Shown here: positions 56,870 through 64,000 of the stretch, in pieces
How positions within the stretch are numbered: the stretch's first letter is position 1
Layout of the letters: every line of letters begins with the position of its first letter
Assembly: GCA_015178975.1 (NCBI GenBank)
Contig: WHVD01000015.1
Span: 1,053,154-1,117,153 of the forward strand
Length of the DNA: 64,000 bases
Direction: 5' to 3'
Source: Hysterangium stoloniferum
Lineage: Eukaryota; Basidiomycota; Agaricomycetes; Hysterangiales; Hysterangiaceae
Notes under the pieces: model-generated
Seen by the model: the letters and a program-made list of their open reading frames with translations, nothing else
What the model was told of the DNA's origin: nothing
The model's database searches: none
Position numbers and translations under genes: made by a program

Positions 56870-58734
56870 ATGAGGTTTCCCCATCGTTCCCTTTTTACTC
56901 TGAAGGATTCAGCTATTCTCGCCCGAGTCGAATCACTAGAATTCCTGTACAAGGAGTCGGCCCATCGTCTGTAGGCTTTCTCTCTGCAATGAACGACTGC
57001 GCGGACACTAACCGGCGGAGCGGAAATCCGCGCGAGAAGAGGAGCATTGGGGAGGGGAAACGAAGACGCGGGCAGTAGGGCAGGAACGTGTGGTTGCATG
57101 GTGGTCTCTGTGGGAGGCGTCAGGACGAGGGCCTCGAGTAAATCTACTAAGCCAGCAATAGAGAGGACATTCGCTGAGTCTGGGGGCAGACGGTGAAGTT
57201 CCACTATGATGTGCCGGAACATAGAGAGTTTAATCTCCTGTGCTGCTCGTGCAAAGTTCTTCCCCTCTGCGAGATCCTCGAAGGAGAGATAGAAATCCTC
57301 CATTATCTCCGACAATGGAGCCAGACTGCGACAACCCTTGAGGCTCCCTTGAAGGACCGGTTGTTGAAGTACTGGCACGAGCTCTGATAGCACCCTTCTG
57401 ACAGGAAACTGTTCAGAAGGGTAGTTGACAGCTACTCGCATCCAGAAAGTTGTGGATACGGGCTCAGTGAGGGGAACCGGGCTGTCAAGGACGGGAATAG
57501 GGGATTGTTCTCGGAGAGGAGTGGTGGCTTTCTGCATCTCCTTCACCTTTCTGCTTGCCAGGGGATCAATGACGTCCAGTGTAGGGGGGTCCAAATCGAC
57601 ATCCATTCGCTCTGGTGGAAGGTCCTGGATAGGGCTACCCAAGGACACGCAATATGAATATGGAGAGTCGGGAGGGATACCCGGTGATGGCGGAAGTTGG
57701 GTCGGTACCGGTATAGCTTTCGGGGAGGGAGAGAGACGAGGTGCCAGAATCGGGGAAGGTTTGCGTTGGGCAAAGGGAGTGTGTGTAGGGTGAATGATGG
57801 GAAGGAGCTTCGACGTTGGCGAGAGATGTGGGACCGGAATCGTGGAAGGTTCGCGTTCCAGTGACTGTTGGCTAGGGCGGTGACCCCTCCATACTCTGGA
57901 TGACGGTCTCCACGTTTGTCTTTGGTTGGGGTCGCTGGTTACGAAACGAACTTCAGACGGGAGAAGGAACCCTTCATGGCAATCCTCTCCCAGAGATCGG
58001 ATACTATACACGCCATTCCTGTTCTCGTCCTCCTCCTCATCCTCATCCGAAGAAAACTCAATTGGTCCCCTACGGTATCCCTTTTCTTGTTGGGGCAGCG
58101 TTTGACCGTCCCCTCGGGTGAGAACTATGCGTTGCAACTTAATGCGTCGAAGTAGCTCCCAGTCGTAAAAGATGGTACCCTCCTTCTCCTTCCAGCTCTT
58201 GGTTCCCGTCGTCCTAATACAAGGTGTCCCACCCTCGCTATCATCGGTCTCCACGAAGTCGGCCCATTTCTCTCCTGCAGGGGGAAGGATCGGCACGGAA
58301 GCTCTGTTTCCGCACTGCGCTCTGTACTCACGCCGCTGTCGCTTGGAGGGGACTCCTTCTCTTGCTCCCCTCGCCTCCTGTTGACTTCTATACTCAGCAC
58401 GCCTTTCTCTTTTGCAGGTGAGTCTCCTTGCGTTGTGTTCTTCCATGAACATTTCCTGCTTCCGCATGCTAGCAGCGACTTCCTCAGATGACGGTCTGAC
58501 GGAGGGGCCTAATGGCTTGCTCCAATCCGTACCGGTATTTTTCCCCGGCTCATCACCAAAGGAGAAAGTCGAAAGGGGGGTTGATTCTTGGGTACCCCAA
58601 TTGCTCTCGACATTGTCTGTACGAGGCACGCGGGTGATGAATCCCCCGCCGGTCGTGGATGTACTGGCTGTCGGGGCTCGCGGGACCTTTTTGAACTTAG
58701 GGAGGACTTGCTTGTTTTGTTGGAAAGGGAGCAT
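56848..58734 (-). CDS. gypsy ORF3: unknown protein downstream of integrase
   Basis: A 628-codon frame from ATG at 58732-58734 (MLPFQQNKQVLPKFKKVPRA). It is not Gag, Pol or a known Env: I see no signal peptide, TM segment or zinc knuckle. The first part is basic and Arg/Glu-rich (CKRERRAEYRSQQEARGARE), the middle has an acidic DEDEEEDENR patch and a Pro/Ser-rich block (SPSPKAIPVPTQLPPSPGIP), and the last third is more structured (ELVPVLQQPVLQGSL; KAYRRWADSLYRN). The last six residues, VKSGGF, come from the solo LTR at 56225. Skipping that LTR, the frame continues LDLGGSSQEAWGGVPDALRH to a TAG at 56150-56152, 644 residues in all. The upstream gap looks like a promoter. Function unknown; a nucleic-acid-binding accessory or Gag-like role is only a guess. 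Confidence 0.75.
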   Translation of the reverse strand: MLPFQQNKQVLPKFKKVPRAPTASTSTTGGGFITRVPRTDNVESNWGTQESTPLSTFSFGDEPGKNTGTDWSKPLGPSVRPSSEEVAASMRKQEMFMEEHNARRLTCKRERRAEYRSQQEARGAREGVPSKRQRREYRAQCGNRASVPILPPAGEKWADFVETDDSEGGTPCIRTTGTKSWKEKEGTIFYDWELLRRIKLQRIVLTRGDGQTLPQQEKGYRRGPIEFSSDEDEEEDENRNGVYSIRSLGEDCHEGFLLPSEVRFVTSDPNQRQTWRPSSRVWRGHRPSQQSLEREPSTIPVPHLSPTSKLLPIIHPTHTPFAQRKPSPILAPRLSPSPKAIPVPTQLPPSPGIPPDSPYSYCVSLGSPIQDLPPERMDVDLDPPTLDVIDPLASRKVKEMQKATTPLREQSPIPVLDSPVPLTEPVSTTFWMRVAVNYPSEQFPVRRVLSELVPVLQQPVLQGSLKGCRSLAPLSEIMEDFYLSFEDLAEGKNFARAAQEIKLSMFRHIIVELHRLPPDSANVLSIAGLVDLLEALVLTPPTETTMQPHVPALLPASSFPLPNAPLLARISAPPVSVRAVVHCREKAYRRWADSLYRNSSDSTRARIAESFRVKRERWGNLIVKSGGF

Positions 58735-59067
58735 TATAACACGATAAAAGTGGTGAAGTTGAAGATAGAGGGAAGGACGTGGTGTGAAAGATAAAGAAAA
58801 TTTATGCGAATTTACGTGTACTTTTTTTTATATATATATTGAATTGAAACTCCGCTCGATTGGTCGTTAAATAGAATTCATTAATTGTGGCCGGGTTTTG
58901 GGGAAATGTGTCCGCTGCCAATTAATGGTTGTCCCAATCGACCGAAGTGATAGAAAAAATGAAAAAGAATAAAAGCCAACGAGATGGCTCATCGAATAAC
59001 TGAGATATTTCTGAAAGGAAGTTACAAAAGAGAGGGAATAGATGATTCCTTGAGCGCATATATCCCG
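58735..59067 (-). promoter_or_regulatory. promoter-like leader of gypsy ORF3
   Basis: The 333 bp between the integrase stop and the ORF3 start are noncoding. On the minus strand they hold a strong TATA-like tract (TATATATATAAAAAAAAG, 58821-58838) about 90 bp before the ATG. Between the two is a pyrimidine-rich leader (CTTTATCTTTCACACC, TTCCCTCTATCTTC), typical of fungal promoters. No such spacing is needed if ORF3 were made by readthrough of Pol. Confidence 0.45.
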
Positions 59068-60651
59068 TTAAATGTTGAACAGTGCCTTGTATGCCCTCAA
59101 AAGTGCCGGAGCATTTCTAAGGTCAGTGCTGCTTAACCACGAATCCTCCTTGGGTCCATAACCTTTCCAGCGCACCCTAAATAGCAGACGATTTCGCTGT
59201 TTCCTATGTCCAACAATAGCTTCGACTTCATATTCTTCGTGATCTGATTTCAACTCTCTTAGGTTCTCAAGTTGGGGTCTCGGACCTAGCTTGGAAGGAG
59301 AGGGTTGATATTTCCGCAGATGATCCCGATTAATGACTGGATGCATAGGATACTCCGGGGGAATCTTAAGCCTAAATACTTGAGAGTTCAATTTCTCAAG
59401 GACCTCGAATGGTCCAATCCATCTTTGTATCAGTTTCTTCCCCGTTCCCTTGACTTCCACCAGTTCGAGGGAGTGAGGGTTCACCAATACAAAGTCTCCC
59501 TCAGAGATATCTTCTACAGCTTTTTGCTTCTTGTTATACGCTCGTGCTTGAATCTCTTGGGCTCGAGCGATGGAATCCCGCGCCATCTGCCGATGATTTT
59601 CTAGCTCGAGGATCCATTGGTCGGCCATAGGGCTGTCTGATAGTTCTCTAGGAACTAGGGGCTCGTCACCTCCTAGAACTCGAGACATTCCTCTTGGGAG
59701 GTATCCCATTAATAAGAAGGCCGGGGCGTAGTTTGTGGAACTGTGAACAGTCGAGTTGTATGCGTGAACAACTACCTCAATCCACTGGGACCAGCTTTCT
59801 TTAGCAGAGGCACAATAGGCTCGAAGCATCTGTTCTATGGTCACGTTCATATTCTCCATTTGCCCATCCGTTTGAGGATGATGAGCCGAAGATACCGCAA
59901 GGGTGGTTCCATAGATCTTACAGACTTCCCACCAAAACCTGCAGGTCCATCTCTTATCCCGGTCACAGATTATTCGAGAGGGCAGTCCGAAGGGGCTTGC
60001 TACCTGTTTGACAAATATTCGTGCGAATCCTTCAGCTGTAAGGTTCGAAAAGGTAGGTATTGTAATAGCGTAGCGTGTCAATTTATCAACGGCAACGAAG
60101 ACTGCGGAATACGAATCCTTTCCTGAATCAGGTAGTCCAGTGATCAAGTCCATAGAAACTACCTCGAATGGCCTAAAAGGTACGTCAGCCGGTCTGAGGG
60201 CTCCTTGACGAGCGGTGCGATTGACTTTGGTTTTTTGGCAGATATCGCAGGTACGCGCGTACAACACGCAATCTTGTAGCATTCTCGGCCAAAAGAACCG
60301 GTCTTTCATCAGGTTGAACAACCTCTGGCCTCCAGCGTGTGCTCCCTCAAAAGGGTTATCATGCACCAACCTTAGAATCGAGTTAATCATGGTTCTGGGT
60401 ACACAGACTCGACTTTTCCAGTCCGAGTCGTGAAAGTACAGGAGTCGGTTTGCTCCCACGAAGTAGTGAGAAGGAGTAACAACTGCGTTGGGTGCAGGGG
60501 TATCTAAAGCATAGAGATTCCTGAAAACTGGGTCCTTTGAATAACCCTCTAGAAATTTCTTTATATATCCCTCCTCGATGCTGATTAGTAGCTGAGGATG
60601 ACGCAATGCGAAGTCGGACTCGTCTTCCTGGTCGTTCCTTATTGTGTTATG
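59068..60651 (-). CDS. gypsy integrase with C-terminal chromodomain
   Basis: Inserts element cDNA into the genome. The HHCC finger is in LVHDNPFEGAHAGGQRLFN and CDICQKTK. The catalytic core has EVVSMDLITGLP (first Asp), IICDRDKRWTC (second Asp) and DGQMENMN (Glu). After a GPFEVLEKLNSQVFRLKIP linker, a chromodomain closes the protein: EYEVEAIVGHRKQRNRLLF, VRWKGYGPKEDSW. Chromodomains of such 'chromoviruses' guide integration to modified histones. It shares a frame with the upstream RT/RNase H and is separated from it only by a TGA at 60670-60672, so the first residues (RSEWDTHNTIRN) are really linker of one Pol polyprotein. Confidence 0.88.
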   Translation of the reverse strand, partial: HNTIRNDQEDESDFALRHPQLLISIEEGYIKKFLEGYSKDPVFRNLYALDTPAPNAVVTPSHYFVGANRLLYFHDSDWKSRVCVPRTMINSILRLVHDNPFEGAHAGGQRLFNLMKDRFFWPRMLQDCVLYARTCDICQKTKVNRTARQGALRPADVPFRPFEVVSMDLITGLPDSGKDSYSAVFVAVDKLTRYAITIPTFSNLTAEGFARIFVKQVASPFGLPSRIICDRDKRWTCRFWWEVCKIYGTTLAVSSAHHPQTDGQMENMNVTIEQMLRAYCASAKESWSQWIEVVVHAYNSTVHSSTNYAPAFLLMGYLPRGMSRVLGGDEPLVPRELSDSPMADQWILELENHRQMARDSIARAQEIQARAYNKKQKAVEDISEGDFVLVNPHSLELVEVKGTGKKLIQRWIGPFEVLEKLNSQVFRLKIPPEYPMHPVINRDHLRKYQPSPSKLGPRPQLENLRELKSDHEEYEVEAIVGHRKQRNRLLFRVRWKGYGPKEDSWLSSTDLRNAPALLRAYKALFNI

Positions 60652-60669
60652 AGTATCCCATTCTGACCG

Positions 60670-63126
60670 TCAGACCTTTTGAGTTACTCCGAAAGGCTCC
60701 ATAGAATCGCGTATGGTAGAGAAGACCGCCTTCTTAGCGGGTTCGTCTTTCCATAGTTTTTCCTCAGTATTCTTGTCCAGAGAAGTCGAGGTGATAGCCT
60801 GCAAATCATCTCTAATAGGGCTCACGAAGGCTGGCACCCGAGGGAGTCTGGACAGTGGATCCACGTTGCTGTGAACTCTCCCTGCTCGATGCAAAATCTC
60901 GAGACCTGGAAATGCAGCGTATATTGCCCCCCATGCGGCTAGTCGACGATTAGTGTTCTCGTAAGATCTAGCCCATTGCAGAGCTGCATGGTCCGTAATG
61001 AGCAGGACATGTTCACCTTCAATAAAAGGTTGAAAGTGGACCAGTCCCTCCTTTGCTGCTAATGCTTCCCGTTCAGTAGCAGAATAGTTACGCTCCGCGC
61101 TTTTCAGCGTGCGACTCCAATATGCAATGACTCGTTCAACAGTAACTTCGGTCGCCTCAAAAGTGGATCCCCACGAATCCGACCACTCAATCTCAGGCTG
61201 TTTGGTTTTGCACCGATGAACAAAGGATGGCACATCCTGCGCACGGTCAAAAGCCAATTTGGCTTGGGCATAGATTTTTGTGTCCACTAAATCTCCTAAA
61301 GCCATCTTCTGGACTTGTTGGAGGCAACAACCCAAGGCAAAATCCGAAGCGTCCGTATACAATCGGTAGGGCATCCCACTAACTGGATGTCCCAACACTG
61401 GAGCTGATCCTAATGCGGTTTTAACATCCTCATAAGCTCGGACATGTTCAGCAGTCCACGTCCAAGGTGTTCCCTTTTTTAGGAGCGAGAATAAAGGGGA
61501 CACCATCCATGAATAAAATGGTATATATGCTGAAAAGTAAAGGACCATTCCAAGGAACCGTTGTAGATCAGAAACCTTAGTGGGTGGGGCCAATTCCAAT
61601 ATAGCGCGAACTTTTTCTTGGTGGGTTGAGAAACCCAGCCTAGATACTTTATGACCCAATAACAATATCGAATTATATCCGATAAAACATTTCTTGGGAG
61701 AGAGAGTGATACCGGCCGAAGCGATAGCGCCAAGCACCTGATTCAGGTGAAGCAAATGATCATCCCAGTTCTTAGAGAATATGACTATGTCATCGATGTA
61801 GACTAAACAAAAAATCCACAAGTAGGGTGCTAGAACTGTTTGCATGACGCGCTGAAATGTAGAGGGGCCGTTTCTGAGCCCAAATGGCATCCTTTTAAAT
61901 TGCCACAGCCCTCTATGGGATCTAAAGGCTGTTTTGGGCTTATCGTCCTCCAACATTTCTAATTGAGTAAACCCGGCCAGCGCATTGAAAGAAGAAAGAA
62001 CATTTGACCCCGACAGCGCTTGCATAATCTCCGATTGACGTGGTAAAGGGAATTCGTCTGGAACAGTGAGATGGTTAAGTTTCCGATAGTCAATGACCAC
62101 CCGTGGTTTACCATTGCGATATACTACAAAGGCTGGCGCTCCCCAGGGGCTTTTAGATGGCTCAATGACACCCTGTTCGAACCAGGTATCCATTTGCTTG
62201 TCTATAACTCTCCTATTGGCAGGGGACGAGGGGAACATAGGCATGGATATGGGCTGAGCGCCCTCTTTCAAGGGGACAGGGACTCTACATTCCACTTGCC
62301 CTAACCGTCCGTCGACTCCGAAAGCCTTAACGTTCTCAGTCAAAACTGATCTGAGACGTGGCAGGACCTCCGTTGGTATATCCGGTCCCAAATTGACTAA
62401 CTTGTGAAGATCCTCTGAGGCAAATTTCTCATTATCAGCCACTGCAGCCGTCTTAGGACCAGGCGGTTCGAAATCGTCTGCAATCTCTGGTTCAACAGGT
62501 GGCTTAGGTCTTTCTGAGGCGACTTGACGGTCCTCCTCAAGTTGAGAGAGACTTTCAATAAGGTGTGCGATCTTAGTCGCGCCTGCTACCATTAAACCTT
62601 TCTCCTCGAGTGACCTGGGCTTGTGAGCCCAACGAGCAGGGTCATGAATTATCCCTATTGTCTCCCCTCGTCGGATAGTCTTAGGGGTTAGCGATGGATT
62701 GGCTAAAGGTACTGCCGCGCTATTCCTTGAAATTGCCGTGATTGGTGTGGCTAATATAGAACCGTCCTCGTTTTGCAGTACAATTCCTTCAACAATCCAT
62801 TCCTCGCCCTTTAAATCTTCAACAAAAATAGGCACTAGTCTGGCTGACTCTGGATCGATAGTGCAATCCTCCAAGGCTCGCGCGACTCTTTCAGTACGCA
62901 CACCTTTATCGGGGAGAGAGGTGAGTTTGGATGACTCCTTCTCATGCTTCCCGAAAGGGGCCTTATTGACGGTGAAGGTCAAAGGTTGAGGTTCCTTAGA
63001 AGAGCTGGCTGGAATAAAACCCTGTCGTCCCGGGAGAATAAGTCTAGATCCCAACGGCTGATCTCTTAGAGTACCAATTTCATAATTAATATGGAAGTCT
63101 TCTCCCAAAAGAATTGGCACCGTCAT
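60670..63126 (-). CDS. gypsy reverse transcriptase and RNase H
   Basis: Copies element RNA into DNA. Reading from MTVPILLGEDF: a long N-terminal linker; RT motifs WGAPAFVVYRNGKPRVVIDY and MPFGLRNGPSTFQ; catalytic box VYIDDIVIFSKNW; thumb KVSDLQRFLGMVLYFSAYIP. RNase H follows with YTDASDFALG, SATEREALAAKEG and ITDHAALQW, then VHSNVDPLSRLP. The frame really begins further up in protease but is shifted by one nucleotide near 63196. It ends at a TGA (60670-60672) that interrupts a frame continuing into integrase. Confidence 0.88.
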   Translation of the reverse strand: MTVPILLGEDFHINYEIGTLRDQPLGSRLILPGRQGFIPASSSKEPQPLTFTVNKAPFGKHEKESSKLTSLPDKGVRTERVARALEDCTIDPESARLVPIFVEDLKGEEWIVEGIVLQNEDGSILATPITAISRNSAAVPLANPSLTPKTIRRGETIGIIHDPARWAHKPRSLEEKGLMVAGATKIAHLIESLSQLEEDRQVASERPKPPVEPEIADDFEPPGPKTAAVADNEKFASEDLHKLVNLGPDIPTEVLPRLRSVLTENVKAFGVDGRLGQVECRVPVPLKEGAQPISMPMFPSSPANRRVIDKQMDTWFEQGVIEPSKSPWGAPAFVVYRNGKPRVVIDYRKLNHLTVPDEFPLPRQSEIMQALSGSNVLSSFNALAGFTQLEMLEDDKPKTAFRSHRGLWQFKRMPFGLRNGPSTFQRVMQTVLAPYLWIFCLVYIDDIVIFSKNWDDHLLHLNQVLGAIASAGITLSPKKCFIGYNSILLLGHKVSRLGFSTHQEKVRAILELAPPTKVSDLQRFLGMVLYFSAYIPFYSWMVSPLFSLLKKGTPWTWTAEHVRAYEDVKTALGSAPVLGHPVSGMPYRLYTDASDFALGCCLQQVQKMALGDLVDTKIYAQAKLAFDRAQDVPSFVHRCKTKQPEIEWSDSWGSTFEATEVTVERVIAYWSRTLKSAERNYSATEREALAAKEGLVHFQPFIEGEHVLLITDHAALQWARSYENTNRRLAAWGAIYAAFPGLEILHRAGRVHSNVDPLSRLPRVPAFVSPIRDDLQAITSTSLDKNTEEKLWKDEPAKKAVFSTIRDSMEPFGVTQKV

Positions 63127-63158
63127 TCCTCTAACGACATAAGTTTCTGCCGCGAACT

Positions 63159-63581
63159 TCAGTAACGTTCCACTGTCGTCCTCCAGGTAAATGGGACATT
63201 AACATATCCGATAACCTTAGCGTTACCCGTGAGCTGAATTAGACGTAATTTGAGTCCTTGTTTCAACTTATACATGCCCTGCAGTTCCTTGTAGAATTCC
63301 TCCGATATAAGGGAAAGATCCGCTCCCGTGTCCATTCGAATTTTAACGCGTTCGGGTGAATCGGGAGTTCCTACATGACCGAAAACATGGAGCGCTGCAA
63401 CTCCTATGCTAGAGTAACCACTGGGAGGATCCCGTTTTCGATAAAGGATTGTAGTATCCTCCTTCATCAGACGACTGGGACGAGGGTATTGGATTCGAGG
63501 CCTCTTACTTTCCTTGCGCAGGGACAAGATTACGTTCCTGCGTTCACTTCGGCAAGGAACACGCTTCGAAGGGGAATCCAA
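63159..63581 (-). pseudogene. gypsy aspartic protease, frame-shifted from RT
   Basis: The retropepsin core VKIRMDTGADLSLIS (DTGA active site) and LTGNAKVIGYVNVPF are clear. The frame then runs out at 63159-63161. Moving one nucleotide near 63196 gives IYLEDDSGTLLKFAAETYVV and continues smoothly into RT, so one base is missing here. A programmed shift is possible but unusual at this spot. Confidence 0.7.
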
Positions 63582-64000
63582 TACTGGATCATCGTCGCTG
63601 TCCTCCGAATCCGAATTCTCGTACGGTAGTAAATCGGGGGGTTCCCGGGATCAAACGGGAACGTGTCAACATCAGCTCCAGGCGAACAGAGCGAATTCGA
63701 ACTGATTTGTTCGTGAGAATCTCCAGTCTGACAGTAGTCCTCGGTCAGGCCTTCAAGGTCCTGCCGATGAACACTCAGCCGGTCTCCCTTTTCGAAGAAA
63801 TCTGCGGCGAGTATGGTACGTAAGCTTCTGACAGAAGAGCTTCATCAGTCGTTCGATTTTCCTCCCTCACTAATTTGTCTTCGACATGGGGCGAATAAAC
63901 GGAAACAAAAGTCAATTCGTCATCAGAGTTATTTACTTGTCCTTGTATAGATAGTCCATGAACCGCTTCATATAACCTTTGCTCCTCAGCTTCCTCCGAC
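63582..64000 (-). pseudogene. gypsy Gag-Pol 5' part, partial and frame-shifted
   Basis: Coding-like pieces appear in different frames: AADFFEKGDRLSVHRQDLEG followed by LTEDYCQTGDSHEQ (about 63820-63700), then DLLPYENSDSEDSDDDPVLD (about 63635-63575) leading into protease. The change of frame falls at the C-run 63636-63641 (G-run on the plus strand), suggesting a lost base. The window ends inside this region, so the CCHC knuckle and start are not visible. Confidence 0.55.

Larger units (their letters stand above)
55487..64000 (-). mobile_element. chromodomain Ty3/gypsy retrotransposon with third ORF, runs off the window
   Basis: Order on the minus strand: gag end (64000 to about 63600), protease (to 63159), RT and RNase H (63126-60670), integrase with chromodomain (60606-59068), a 333-bp noncoding gap, ORF3 (58734 to 56150 before interruption), polypurine tract and 3' LTR (56124-55487). 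CpG is plentiful, unlike the copia next door, so it is younger. It is nevertheless damaged by a TGA between RNase H and integrase, frame shifts near 63196 and 63640, and the solo LTR in ORF3. The 5' LTR is outside. Confidence 0.88.

Noticed and set aside
58412-58747. Plus-strand ORFs opposite gypsy ORF3
   Set aside because: They are antisense shadows of a longer, better-composed minus-strand frame.
63190-63200. Programmed ribosomal frameshift between protease and RT
   Set aside because: Frameshifts in gypsy elements usually lie between Gag and Pol; a second one-base lesion nearby suggests decay. It remains testable with other copies.
1-64000. CRISPR arrays, bacterial operons or ribosome binding sites
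   Set aside because: Introns, promoters and element types are fungal; no regularly spaced short repeats were seen.

Overview
The window looks like nuclear DNA of an agaricomycete (mushroom-type basidiomycete). Its genes carry many introns of about 45-65 nt with GTRNGT donors and CTRAY-type branch sites. Its gene families fit that group: a multicopper oxidase, secreted S8 proteases, sesquiterpene synthases, a MAPEG glutathione transferase, Vps17, and Ty3/gypsy, Ty1/copia and Tc1 elements. There is no sign of bacterial gene organisation. No tRNA, rRNA or CRISPR array was recognised.

Layout. 0.5-2.0 kb (-): an RNF220-like RING E3 ligase. 3.0-4.0 kb (+): a small two-TM protein of a basidiomycete-type family, probably truncated. 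4.2-6.8 kb (+): a membrane-anchored multicopper oxidase. 7.5-8.3 kb (-): a complete MAPEG protein. 8.6-10.9 kb (-): the retromer subunit Vps17. 11.5-28.6 kb (-): three tandem copies of a secreted subtilisin-like protease with similar exon structure, separated by duplicated flanks, gene relics and one solo LTR. 31.6-38.4 kb: one intact and two decayed copies of an unknown protein family around the first of four sesquiterpene synthase loci. Two of these loci are intact (33.6-34.7 and 40.4-41.5 kb) and two are pseudogenes (39.0-39.9 and 42.5-43.5 kb). 45.0-47.8 kb (-): a TPR-SET protein.

From about 48.1 kb to the right edge the DNA is almost all nested mobile elements: a LINE relic, an old CpG-poor Ty1/copia element, a solo LTR inside that copia (5-bp target duplication CCTGT), a Tc1 element inside that LTR (TA duplication, 224-bp inverted repeats), and a younger CpG-rich chromodomain Ty3/gypsy element that runs off the window. 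The gypsy element has an unusual third ORF downstream of integrase with a promoter-like leader of its own. The end of that ORF is interrupted by an inverted solo LTR of the same family, flanked by a perfect ATGAG duplication.

The host genes suggest an extracellular and secondary-metabolism island (oxidase, proteases, terpene synthases) growing by local duplication beside a transposon graveyard. The unexplained gypsy ORF3 is the best candidate for something undescribed.
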